Below, in pieces: positions 45,582-52,951 of a stretch of 64,000 nucleotides of DNA. The notes beneath the pieces were generated by a model that was not told the DNA's origin, made no database searches, and saw nothing but the letters and a program-made list of their open reading frames with translations. The stretch is from Brevibacillus sp. DP1.3A (GTDB taxonomy: Bacteria; Bacillota; Bacilli; Brevibacillales; Brevibacillaceae), in contig NZ_CP085876.1 of assembly GCF_013284245.2 (NCBI RefSeq), positions 644,501-708,500 of the forward strand. The letters run 5' to 3'. The position numbers and the translations under genes are program-made. Each line of letters begins with the position of its first letter. The stretch's first letter is position 1.

Positions 45582-46268
45582 ATGCCGAACACAAAAAAGG
45601 TAGATTTGCTCAACGAAGAGGCAAATTTGGAATATTGGGATGAATATTATAAGAAGGCAGCGATGCAAGAAGAGTCAACTTTTTGTAAATATGTAAAAAA
45701 ACAAATAGACAAAAATGCAATCGTATTGGACATTGGCTGTGGTTCTGGAAGAGATACATTTTCTTTTGCTAAAGATGGCTATGAAGCTGTTGGGATTGAT
45801 AGGTCTAAAGAGGTAATTAAAATTAATAGAAATACAAAAGAAGAAAAGTTCTCCACTTCGAAACTGGATTTTCATGTAGTTGATCTCAGTGATGAGAGAA
45901 CATTAAATGACATAATAGAATCGATAAGCCGTAAAGCTATCTCGGAAGATAAAAATCTCGTTGTATATCTTAGATTCCTATTACATTCGATAAATGAAAC
46001 AACAGAGGAAATACTACTAAGAACTATATCGAAACATGTACCGAAAGGTTGTTATTTTGCTGCAGAATTTAGAACGATAGAAGATTATGGTCGGGACAAA
46101 GTATATGATGACCACTATCGAAGATTTATTGATGCTGAGGATCTCGTTAGTAATTTAGAAAGTAAGTATAATTTTTCTAAAATTGATTTCATTAAAGGAA
46201 CCGGATTGTCAGTTTATAAAAATGAAGACCCATATCTTGCGAGAATTCTTATGAAAAAAAGTAAGTGA
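45582..46268 (+). CDS. Class I SAM-dependent methyltransferase
   Basis: This 228-residue protein has motif I VLDIGCGSGRDTFSFA, motif II VGIDRSKEVIKIN and motif-IV-like LVVYLRFLLHSI. It is the last gene of the island, 19 bp after the TPR/phosphatase-superfamily gene, so it probably belongs to the same operon. A second methyltransferase (37500) is unrelated at the level of its motifs, suggesting two different methylations. The substrate is unknown. Confidence 0.8.
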   Translation: MPNTKKVDLLNEEANLEYWDEYYKKAAMQEESTFCKYVKKQIDKNAIVLDIGCGSGRDTFSFAKDGYEAVGIDRSKEVIKINRNTKEEKFSTSKLDFHVVDLSDERTLNDIIESISRKAISEDKNLVVYLRFLLHSINETTEEILLRTISKHVPKGCYFAAEFRTIEDYGRDKVYDDHYRRFIDAEDLVSNLESKYNFSKIDFIKGTGLSVYKNEDPYLARILMKKSK

Positions 46269-46304
46269 TCATAAAGAAACATAAGTGAAGAAAACTGCGA
46301 GTGG

Positions 46305-46332
46305 TAAAGGGTTGATACGAAAAAACCGATAA
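46305..46332 (+). promoter_or_regulatory. Sigma-D promoter of flaG-fliD-fliS-fliT
   Basis: TAAA (46305-46308), a 16-nt spacer and ACCGATAA (46325-46332). The -10 element and spacing are identical to those of the hag promoter. It separates the glycosylation island from the filament-cap operon. Confidence 0.75.
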
Positions 46333-46336
46333 CTAT

Positions 46337-46357
46337 CTTAGGAAAATATCTCCTAAG
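46337..46357 (+). promoter_or_regulatory. Hairpin overlapping the flaG ribosome site
   Basis: CTTAGGA pairs with TCCTAAG, and the right arm runs into the AAGGAGGAAGG ribosome site (46355-46365). A GGA in the left arm and those in the Shine-Dalgarno region could make this a CsrA-type or structural translational control, by analogy with hag. Confidence 0.4.
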
Positions 46358-46368
46358 GAGGAAGGATC

Positions 46369-46704
46369 ATGGATCTGAATTCAGTTCAAGGATTTATGAA
46401 ACCAAAACCGTATAATGAGTTTACTCAAACGAATAGTCAACCTCAAGAGACGCTAGTATCCATACAGGAACAACGGAATAATAAACATGATTTTGAGAAG
46501 GAGATTGCAGGTATTAATAAGTGGCTGCAGTCAACAAGTTCTCATGTTAAGTTTACTCTTCATGAAGATCTTAACGAGTACTATGTACAAGTAATAAATG
46601 ATCAGACAAATGAAGTCATACGTGAAATTCCTTCTAAGAAAGTAATGGATATGGTAGCGAAAATGCATGAAATGATCGGTCTGCTGGTGGACGAAAAAAG
46701 ATAG
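46369..46704 (+). CDS. flaG: Flagellar protein FlaG
   Basis: This 111-residue protein has a variable Gln/Asn-rich N-terminus and the conserved FlaG half: VKFTLHEDLNEYYVQVINDQ, then EVIREIPSKKVMDMVAKM. FlaG affects filament length. It is first in flaG-fliD-fliS-fliT, with a strong ribosome site and a sigma-D promoter upstream. Confidence 0.93.
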   Translation: MDLNSVQGFMKPKPYNEFTQTNSQPQETLVSIQEQRNNKHDFEKEIAGINKWLQSTSSHVKFTLHEDLNEYYVQVINDQTNEVIREIPSKKVMDMVAKMHEMIGLLVDEKR

Positions 46705-46716
46705 GGGGCATGATGT

Positions 46717-48228
46717 ATGGGAATCCGCTTAACAGGTATGGCTTCAGGGATGGACACTGAGAAAATGATTAAAGATTTGATGAAAGCACAACGACAACCA
46801 GTAAATCGGCTGGAAAAAAGTAAGATTTCAACCGAGTGGAAAAGAGACGCGTATCGTGAGATGAATACGCTTTTGGCTGATCTTCAAAAGACAGTCAATG
46901 ACATACGTTATTCGGCTAATTTTAATAAAAAGGTTGCCTCTTCAGAAAATGATGCGATTGCTTCTGCAAAAGTAACGGGCACGCCAAAATTGTCATCATA
47001 TTCTATTGAAGTACAAAAGTTAGCAAAGTCAGAAATGCCTGCTTCGATGCAGTTTGATATTGCAGCATCTATTACTAGTTCAAAACAACAGTTAGGTGCT
47101 TCCTTTGAATTTGCAATTGATGGTGACACAGCCAACACGATCAAAGTTGAAGCAACGGACACGATCGATAGTGTTATTGCCAAAATCAATGGCTCTGGTA
47201 AGGGCGTGGAAGCATTTCATATAGACAACAAACTTGTCATTAAATCTATCAATGGTAATAATCTCGGTGGAGATAACCAATTCGATATTAAAGTTCAAGG
47301 TGGCGGAGATGGTAGCGTTTTAGGTATGACGGCAGCGGCAACTTCTAATCCATCCTCTACTCGAGTAGCAGGTGAAGATGCAGTTGTCGTAATTAACGGT
47401 GTAAAGCAGACATCTAAATCCAACGTATTTAAGTATGATGGAGTGGAGTTTACTGTTAAGACTATCAATACGGGTAATCCACTAACAATCAACTCAAAAA
47501 CTGATGAAGAGGCTGTTTTTAATTCTATTAAAGGGTTTGTAGAAAAGTACAATAATGTCATTGAGACAATTAATAAGAAAATAGCTGAGCCAAAGTACAA
47601 AGGATATCAGCCTTTACTGGATGAAGAGAAAGAAGCTCTCGGCGATAAAACAGCAGAGAAAATGGATAAAATGGCGAAGAGCGGAATTTTGATTCGCGAT
47701 TCGTATTTAACTAACGCTCTGAATGAAATGCGTCGCTCGGTTAGCGCTCCTCTAACAGGTACAGGAGTAAATTCTGCATTTGATACGCTTTCTGAAATAG
47801 GTATCGGAGGTCCTCCAACAGGTAAGGCAGCTTATCAAGAAAATGGAAAGCTATATCTAAATGAAGAAAAGTTACGGAATGCGATTAACAGTAATGGCGC
47901 AGATGTTGTAAAACTTTTCACCAGTTTCAGTTCTAGTACAGATACTGGTACAAAGTACAACGAAAGCGGGATTGCAGAGAGACTTTATAGTAACTTGAGC
48001 AAAGCTATGTCAGATATTACTAAGCAAGCAGGAAGCGGAACTGTTGTAAATGACGACAGTTATCTCAGCAAAAAAATCGGTCAATTCGCAGATGACATCA
48101 ATTCTTGGGAAGATCGTTTGAAAATAATTGAGAATCGCTATTATAAACAATTCGCTGCTATGGAAACAGCAATGTCCAAAGCCCAATCCCAGGGTTCATG
48201 GTTTGCACAAATGTTAGGGCAGAAATAA
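46717..48228 (+). CDS. fliD: Flagellar filament cap protein FliD
   Basis: This 503-residue hook-associated protein 2 begins IRLTGMASGMDTEKMIKDLM, the FliD N-terminal signature, and contains VNRLEKSKISTEWKRDAYR. The C-terminal FliD_C part includes LFTSFSSSTDTGTKYNESGI and ends DRLKIIENRYYKQFAAMETA with the tail helix. Length fits the family. It caps the growing filament and folds flagellin monomers. Confidence 0.95.
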   Translation: MGIRLTGMASGMDTEKMIKDLMKAQRQPVNRLEKSKISTEWKRDAYREMNTLLADLQKTVNDIRYSANFNKKVASSENDAIASAKVTGTPKLSSYSIEVQKLAKSEMPASMQFDIAASITSSKQQLGASFEFAIDGDTANTIKVEATDTIDSVIAKINGSGKGVEAFHIDNKLVIKSINGNNLGGDNQFDIKVQGGGDGSVLGMTAAATSNPSSTRVAGEDAVVVINGVKQTSKSNVFKYDGVEFTVKTINTGNPLTINSKTDEEAVFNSIKGFVEKYNNVIETINKKIAEPKYKGYQPLLDEEKEALGDKTAEKMDKMAKSGILIRDSYLTNALNEMRRSVSAPLTGTGVNSAFDTLSEIGIGGPPTGKAAYQENGKLYLNEEKLRNAINSNGADVVKLFTSFSSSTDTGTKYNESGIAERLYSNLSKAMSDITKQAGSGTVVNDDSYLSKKIGQFADDINSWEDRLKIIENRYYKQFAAMETAMSKAQSQGSWFAQMLGQK

Positions 48229-48243
48229 CAGGGAGTGATGCAG

Positions 48244-48621
48244 ATGTTACAAAATGCTGCACAAACATACCAGTCCAATCAGGTAACAACCGCTACTCCT
48301 GCTGATTTGACACTAATGCTGTACAATGGAGCACTTAAGTTCATTAAACAGGCAAAAGTAGCTTTAGAGGAAAAGGACGTAATAAAATCTCACGAGGCCT
48401 CATTGAAAGTTCAGAATATCCTTTATGAGCTCATATCCACTTTAAAAAGCGACTATGAGATCTCCAAGGAATTCGCCAAACTCTACGAATATATGCTTCA
48501 ACGTACGATTGAGGCGAACATGCACAAAGACCTTAACATTCTATTAGAAGTAGAAGACCTGTTCATTCAATTTCGAGATACTTGGAAAGAAGCCATGCTT
48601 TTGGCGAAGAAACAAGGGTAA
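48244..48621 (+). CDS. fliS: Flagellin export chaperone FliS
   Basis: It encodes 125 residues from the ATG at 48244 (MLQNAAQTYQSNQV), 8 nt after GGGAG; upstream in-frame GTG and ATG codons lie within or beside that site. The FliS signature ATPADLTLMLYNGALKFIKQA and the C-terminal LEVEDLFIQFRDTWKEAM are present. It binds the flagellin C-terminus in the cytoplasm and prevents premature assembly. Confidence 0.94.
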   Translation: MLQNAAQTYQSNQVTTATPADLTLMLYNGALKFIKQAKVALEEKDVIKSHEASLKVQNILYELISTLKSDYEISKEFAKLYEYMLQRTIEANMHKDLNILLEVEDLFIQFRDTWKEAMLLAKKQG

Positions 48622-48631
48622 GGTATACAAT

Positions 48632-48991
48632 ATGGAAATGACAGTCGATGTTCTTCTAAATAGTCTGCTTGAAACAACATTACGCTTAGAGAAAGTAGTA
48701 AGTGTAAAGGATTCTGAACCGGATGAATGGATGGCTGTATTGGACGAAAGAGAAGAATTGATTTCTCAAATTCAGCATCAGGGTTTAGACAATGAATCGC
48801 TATCTGCCTTGCAAAAGCAACAGATGGAGCAAATTTACGTGATTAACCAACGCCTCATTCCCCTGATCGATGGAAGAATGCAAGGCGTCCAGCAACAACT
48901 AAACAACCTCCAACGCAGCAAGCTCGCAATGAATACGTACAACGAAGCAGGTCCAAACGGCTATGGTGCCTTTTTCGACCGCAAAAAGTAA
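48632..48991 (+). CDS. fliT: FliT-like flagellar chaperone
   Basis: This 119-residue helical protein follows fliS directly (10-bp gap), the usual position of fliT. It has helices with LLNSLLETTLRLEKVVSV, LDEREELISQIQHQ and QQQLNNLQRSKLAMNTYN. Sequence conservation in the FliT family is low, so the call rests on position, length and helical pattern. FliT binds FliD and regulators in other bacteria. Confidence 0.75.
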   Translation: MEMTVDVLLNSLLETTLRLEKVVSVKDSEPDEWMAVLDEREELISQIQHQGLDNESLSALQKQQMEQIYVINQRLIPLIDGRMQGVQQQLNNLQRSKLAMNTYNEAGPNGYGAFFDRKK

Positions 48992-49020
48992 AAACGGCCG
49001 GGGAACCGGCCGTTTTCTTT
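48991..49020. terminator. Bidirectional terminator between fliT and yjfB
   Basis: AAAACGGCCGG pairs perfectly with CCGGCCGTTTT around a GGAA loop region. T-rich sequence follows on both strands, serving the rightward fliT and the leftward yjfB. Confidence 0.9.
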
Positions 49021-49027
49021 TCACAAC

Positions 49028-49204
49028 TTATGCACGAATATCGATCGCTTTTCCAAGAGATGGATGACTTGCTTGAGCCGTTTGAATATTTTGCTGAGTC
49101 TTAGCAAAACCCTCCAACATGATGGAAGCTTGGGCTTGCGCAGTCTCCTGCACTTGCTTCGTCAAACTAATAGTAACAGCTTGCTTTAATTGTACGGCAT
49201 TCAC
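49028..49204 (-). CDS. yjfB: YjfB-family putative motility protein (58 residues)
   Basis: This short minus-strand gene starts at GTG (49204-49202) behind AGAGGTGAT. The product reads as an Ala/Gln-rich helix with QLKQAVTISLTKQVQE followed by SHPSLGKAIDIRA. The terminal LGxxIDI-type motif and length of about 60 residues fit the YjfB family of small motility-associated proteins, which is under sigma-D control in Bacillus subtilis. A GTCGATAA sequence about 35 bp upstream resembles a sigma-D -10, but I see no convincing -35. It lies in the flagellar cluster, convergent to fliT. Confidence 0.8.
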   Translation of the reverse strand: MNAVQLKQAVTISLTKQVQETAQAQASIMLEGFAKTQQNIQTAQASHPSLGKAIDIRA

Positions 49205-49361
49205 TGATGATCACCTCTTTGTTAGAATTACTTTCTTTATCATTATCGACATTTTCTATACCAAGCTTCACTATAACTATGACTCTATTCTCTCATCTTT
49301 TTTCCACCATCTGCTATACTTTAAGAACATCTTGTTGAAAAACTAGGAAGGTGAATCACTT

Positions 49362-50171
49362 TTGTCCACAAAACGCCGCTCACTCGTCTTAATCGGAGCC
49401 GTACTCCTCATCTTCATACACGCGGTCTACCTAAACGGAACTCTATCGGACCTCCTCAACGTAACCGCTATCGAGCTAGTCGCGCTCTCCGTAGTCATGT
49501 CCTATGCAGTCAAACGCAAGCATCTCGACCTGAAAAAAATCTGGCGCCTGCTCATCCACGGCCGGCAAAGCAACGTCGAAGAAACGATCAAGCGCTTCTA
49601 CTATTACGCGCTCGTTCTGAAGGAACAGGGCTACATCGCGCTCGAAAAGGAGCTGCAACAAGAACCCGATTCGTTTGTCCAACGCGGCAGCTTACTGGCG
49701 ATCGAGGGTGTTCCCGAAGAAGAACTGCGCCTGATCCTGGAGAACGAGCTCAAGGGCGAGCAGTATCGCTACCAACAGTCGGCAGGGTTCTTTCGCCTTA
49801 TTAGCTTGTTGGCGCCGGGGATGGGGCTGGTTGGTACGCTTTTAGGGATGACGGGTGTACTGAAGTCGCTCTCCGACATGGCCTTGACCGGACACAGTCT
49901 GAGCGCAGCGGTCGTAGCGACGCTGTATGGCGCGCTCTTGGCGAACCTGTTCGCGCTGCCATGCTACTACCGTCTGATGGATCTGTACGACCGGGAAATG
50001 TTTGAAAAGCGTCTCTTCGTCGAAGGTTGCGTTGGCTTGCAGCGCATGGAGACGCCACGTTTGTTGTTTGAAAAGCTGAACTCATTCTTGCCAGGTGACC
50101 AGAAGCTGGTGCTGATTAAAGAAGCAGGCAGCATGAAGGGCACGATTGAAAGGCATGACCGCTATGCATGA
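49362..50171 (+). CDS. Flagellar motor stator protein, MotA/MotP type
   Basis: This 269-residue membrane protein starts at TTG (49362) after AGGAAGGTG. Four membrane segments are visible (about residues 7-25, 33-49, 140-165 and 175-198). The third contains the proline motif LLAPGMGLVGTLLGMTGVL and the fourth ATLYGALLANLFALPCYY, both diagnostic of MotA/MotP. The cytoplasmic loop between segments 2 and 3 carries the charged region that contacts the rotor. The first half uses unusually many C-ending codons compared with neighbouring genes. It overlaps the motB-like gene by 8 bp. Whether it is proton- or sodium-driven cannot be told. Confidence 0.82.
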   Translation: MSTKRRSLVLIGAVLLIFIHAVYLNGTLSDLLNVTAIELVALSVVMSYAVKRKHLDLKKIWRLLIHGRQSNVEETIKRFYYYALVLKEQGYIALEKELQQEPDSFVQRGSLLAIEGVPEEELRLILENELKGEQYRYQQSAGFFRLISLLAPGMGLVGTLLGMTGVLKSLSDMALTGHSLSAAVVATLYGALLANLFALPCYYRLMDLYDREMFEKRLFVEGCVGLQRMETPRLLFEKLNSFLPGDQKLVLIKEAGSMKGTIERHDRYA

Positions 50172-50949
50172 CGAACGGTTATACGACGAAAAAGAGCTAG
50201 AAAAAAGCTGGCTGCTGAGTTACAGTGACCTGATTACGCTGTTGTTCGTGATCGTGATTATTATCGCGGCGACGCAGACGAAGAGCATTCAGTCACAAAA
50301 GGAAGAGGTCCAAAAGGAAAAAGCGAGCTTGGAGCAGGTGCATGAGAGTCTCGACCTGCTCAACCTGCAAAAGCTGGAGCTGCAGCGAGAGGTCTACCAA
50401 TTGGAGGCTCGCCAGAAGGAGCTCAAAGGCGAAAAAGAAGAAGAAGGCTCCGAAGACACCGTAAACGTGCCGAAGCCGCCAATGGGCATATCTGACTCGA
50501 GTGAGCGCGATATGGAGACGGTGCGCAACCAGCTATCCTCCGCTTTGGCTGAGCTGAATCTCGACTACGAGGAGACCGAAGAAGGCTTGCGTATCCGTTT
50601 GCCGGAAACGATCTTGTTTACGAGTGGTTCGGCAGACCTACAGGCCCAAGGGAAGCAAGTCGTCGGTACCGTAGCGGGGGTATTGAAGCGATTTGAGCAC
50701 AAGGTGCGAATCGAGGGCTATACAGATGATGTGCCGATATCGCGCAGTTCCTACCAATCCAACTGGGAGCTATCCTCGGCGCGCGCGATCTCTGTCATGC
50801 GTGAAATGGTGGATGCCCACTCTTTACCAGCGTCTCGCTTTACAGTGGCAGGCTTGGGGGAATACAAACCGCTTGTGGACAATTCCAACGCGGAGAACCG
50901 TGCGAAGAATCGTCGGGTAGAGATCGTGATTTTGGGGGAAAAAGAATAA
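50164..50949 (+). CDS. Flagellar motor stator protein, MotB/MotS type
   Basis: It encodes 261 residues from the ATG at 50164; two earlier in-frame starts (50146, 50155) have poorer ribosome sites. One membrane helix (LLSYSDLITLLFVIVIIIAA) carries the ion-binding Asp in the YSDLITLL motif. A coiled-coil linker (residues 45-95) follows, then an OmpA-type peptidoglycan-binding domain with ILFTSGSADLQAQGK, VRIEGYTDDVPISRS, NWELSSARAISVMR and ENRAKNRRVEIVI. It pairs with the preceding MotA-type protein to form the stator. Confidence 0.88.
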   Translation: MHDERLYDEKELEKSWLLSYSDLITLLFVIVIIIAATQTKSIQSQKEEVQKEKASLEQVHESLDLLNLQKLELQREVYQLEARQKELKGEKEEEGSEDTVNVPKPPMGISDSSERDMETVRNQLSSALAELNLDYEETEEGLRIRLPETILFTSGSADLQAQGKQVVGTVAGVLKRFEHKVRIEGYTDDVPISRSSYQSNWELSSARAISVMREMVDAHSLPASRFTVAGLGEYKPLVDNSNAENRAKNRRVEIVILGEKE

Positions 50950-50969
50950 TTCATTATTTTCAGATAAAA

Positions 50970-51027
50970 GCAGGATTTTTATATGCAGGATAGAACTATA
51001 TCCCGTATATATGAATCCTGTTTTTTT
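50970..51027 (+). terminator. Terminator after the stator genes
   Basis: A long hairpin is formed by GCAGGATT with AATCCTGT and inner pairing of TATATGC and GGATA with TATCC and GTATATA, followed by seven T residues. Confidence 0.75.
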
Positions 51028-51114
51028 GTTGCTAGATCCACTTATACTCCCATTTCGTTCCCCTTACTTTCGTACTAAAGTGGCAGAATATACAGGAAAA
51101 AGGTTATACCCAGC

Positions 51115-51159
51115 TTGTGCACAATGGTATGTGGATAATGTGGATAACTCTGTGGAGAA
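51115..51159. promoter_or_regulatory. Cluster of DnaA-box-like 9-mers
   Basis: TGTGGATAA occurs twice in direct abutment (51130-51138 and 51139-51147); each is the exact complement of the DnaA box TTATCCACA. A third, TGTGGAGAA (51151-51159), differs by one base, and the palindrome TTGTGCACAA (51115-51124) also resembles a box. They lie in the 5' leader region of the transporter operon, far from any dnaA gene in this window. Confidence 0.55.
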
Positions 51160-51238
51160 CGCAAAAAATCCGTAATTTCCATGTGGACATTGCTGGGGAC
51201 AAAATGGACAGATAGAGAGACACAAGGGGGATTTCGAA

Positions 51239-52030
51239 ATGCGTATCGGGACAAATTGGTTCAAATCGCTTGCGTTGGTCGTCGGTGTGGGGGTACTCCT
51301 CGCAGGCTGTGGATCGGGTGGTCAGCAAACGTCTGGCAGTGGCGGTTCGGGTGACAAGGTGTACGTAGTCGGTACAGATGCGGCATATCCACCGTTCCAA
51401 ATGCTTGAGGCTGACAAGATTAGTGGGCATGACATCGATGTGATGAACGCGATCGCGGAAGCTGGCGGATTCAAGATCGAGTGGAAAAACACCGGGTGGG
51501 ACCCACTTTTTGATGGACTGGACAAAGGGACGGTTGATATTGGGATCTCGTCCATCACGATCACGGAGAAGCGCAAGGAGAAATACGATTTTTCGGACTC
51601 ATACTTTGAAGCGAACCAACTCATTCTGGTAGCGGAAGATTCTCCAGTGACGAAGCTGGCAGATTTGAAAGGCAAGAAGATCGGGGTTCAAGCTGCGACC
51701 ACGGGTGAAGAAGTGGTCAAAAAAGCGTTTGGAGATACGTACGAAGGCTTGAAAGGCTATGATGATATGCCATCCTCCGTCGATGACTTCTTTAATGGTC
51801 GCGTCGATGCAGTGATTGGCGACAATGGTGTTTTGTCATACTACGTGAATAAAGTAAAAGATAAGAAGTTTAAGCTGATTAAAGATGATTCCTTTGAAAA
51901 GGAATTTTACGGAATTATTGTGAAAAAGGGCAATGCCGATGCGATGAACAAAATCAACGACGGATTGAAAAAGATAAAAGAAAATGGAAAGCTGCAGGAA
52001 ATTTACACCCAGTACTTTGGCAATAAGTAG
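51239..52030 (+). CDS. Amino-acid ABC transporter substrate-binding lipoprotein
   Basis: This 263-residue family 3 solute-binding protein has a lipoprotein signal with the lipobox LLAGC, so the mature protein is anchored by a diacylglyceryl-Cys. The binding fold shows VGTDAAYPPFQMLEADKISG, FDGLDKGTVDIGISSITITE, KKIGVQAATTGEE and VIGDNGVLSYYV, typical for polar amino-acid (glutamine-like) binding proteins. The permease gene follows 87 bp downstream; no ATPase gene follows in this cluster. Confidence 0.9.
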   Translation: MRIGTNWFKSLALVVGVGVLLAGCGSGGQQTSGSGGSGDKVYVVGTDAAYPPFQMLEADKISGHDIDVMNAIAEAGGFKIEWKNTGWDPLFDGLDKGTVDIGISSITITEKRKEKYDFSDSYFEANQLILVAEDSPVTKLADLKGKKIGVQAATTGEEVVKKAFGDTYEGLKGYDDMPSSVDDFFNGRVDAVIGDNGVLSYYVNKVKDKKFKLIKDDSFEKEFYGIIVKKGNADAMNKINDGLKKIKENGKLQEIYTQYFGNK

Positions 52031-52117
52031 GCAGCAAAATGGCCGGGTGCGTCCCTATGACGTAGCCGGCGTTTGTTCGCAACTTGGCTTGCTGACATGA
52101 GAAGGGAGGATTAGCCA

Positions 52118-52792
52118 TTGGACTGGAGTGTCATCTACGACTACCGAGAACTGTTTATCCGAGGCATTATTAATACGATTTTACTAACGGCAGTGGCTAC
52201 GGTTTGCGGAACATTTTTGGGGTTGTTCATCAGCTTGGGCAAAATGTCCTCCAAACGAATCGTGCGGTGGACCTGTTCGATTTATGTAGAGCTGTTTCGG
52301 GGAACCCCGATGTTGGTCCAAATTTTGCTGATTCATTTCGCGGTGATTCCGTCGATTTGGGGGATTCTGTATCCGGGAGCGAGCAGCCCGGAAGCGATTT
52401 ATTCAGGTTTTGTCGCGCTTTCGCTCAATGCGGCTGCCTATATGGCGGAAATCTTTCGGGCTGGCATCCAATCCATTGATCCGGGACAAATGGAAGCGGC
52501 ACGATCACTTGGCATGAACAAGGGCCTTGCTATGCGTCAAATTATACTTCCGCAAGCGTTTACACGTATGCTGCCTGCGATCGGAAATGAGTTTATTGCT
52601 CTCTTAAAAGATTCGTCCCTTCTAGCAGTAATCGCGACACCGGAATTAAACTACGCAGCCATGAACGTGGCGAAAAGTACATTTGAGCGCTATCCCCCGT
52701 ATTTAACAGAAGCGGCGGTTTACTTGGTACTTACGTTGTTCTTGTCCCGTGTAGTCGTGAGAGGACTTGAGAAAAAATATTCCACACGGTAA
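52118..52792 (+). CDS. Amino-acid ABC transporter permease
   Basis: This 224-residue inner-membrane permease starts at TTG behind GGGAGG. The family (HisMQ-type) signatures are present: LFRGTPMLVQILLIHFA, and the EAA-like loop AGIQSIDPGQMEAARSLGMN followed by IILPQAFTRMLPAIGNEFI. It works with the binding protein upstream. The ATP-binding subunit is missing here and must be supplied from elsewhere. Confidence 0.92.
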   Translation: MDWSVIYDYRELFIRGIINTILLTAVATVCGTFLGLFISLGKMSSKRIVRWTCSIYVELFRGTPMLVQILLIHFAVIPSIWGILYPGASSPEAIYSGFVALSLNAAAYMAEIFRAGIQSIDPGQMEAARSLGMNKGLAMRQIILPQAFTRMLPAIGNEFIALLKDSSLLAVIATPELNYAAMNVAKSTFERYPPYLTEAAVYLVLTLFLSRVVVRGLEKKYSTR

Positions 52793-52901
52793 TGAGCGAG
52801 CGTGTAGAATGAGGGGCAGGCTGTAGAATTCGACGTTGTGGAGTGGGACCGCGGTCCACAAGCGGCGAACGTCGTGAAGTTATAATCGAAACAAATAGCA
52901 A

Positions 52902-52935
52902 AATCCCCCTGGTTCCTTGATCGGACAGGGGGATT
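52902..52935. terminator. Bidirectional terminator between permease and HD-GYP genes
   Basis: AATCCCCCTG pairs perfectly with CAGGGGGATT. On the minus strand it is followed by TTGCTATTTG and on the plus strand by CGTTCTTTC. Confidence 0.75.
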
Positions 52936-52951
52936 CGTTCTTTCAACGTGT

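Noticed and set aside
49119..49346. Plus-strand 75-codon frame
   Set aside because: It covers the minus-strand yjfB gene, which has a better start signal and a recognisable family pattern.
52830..52876. Functional T-box riboswitch
   Set aside because: Only the core motif is present, with no room for the specifier stem, no following terminator on this strand and no downstream gene in the right direction. It is reported only as a weak observation.
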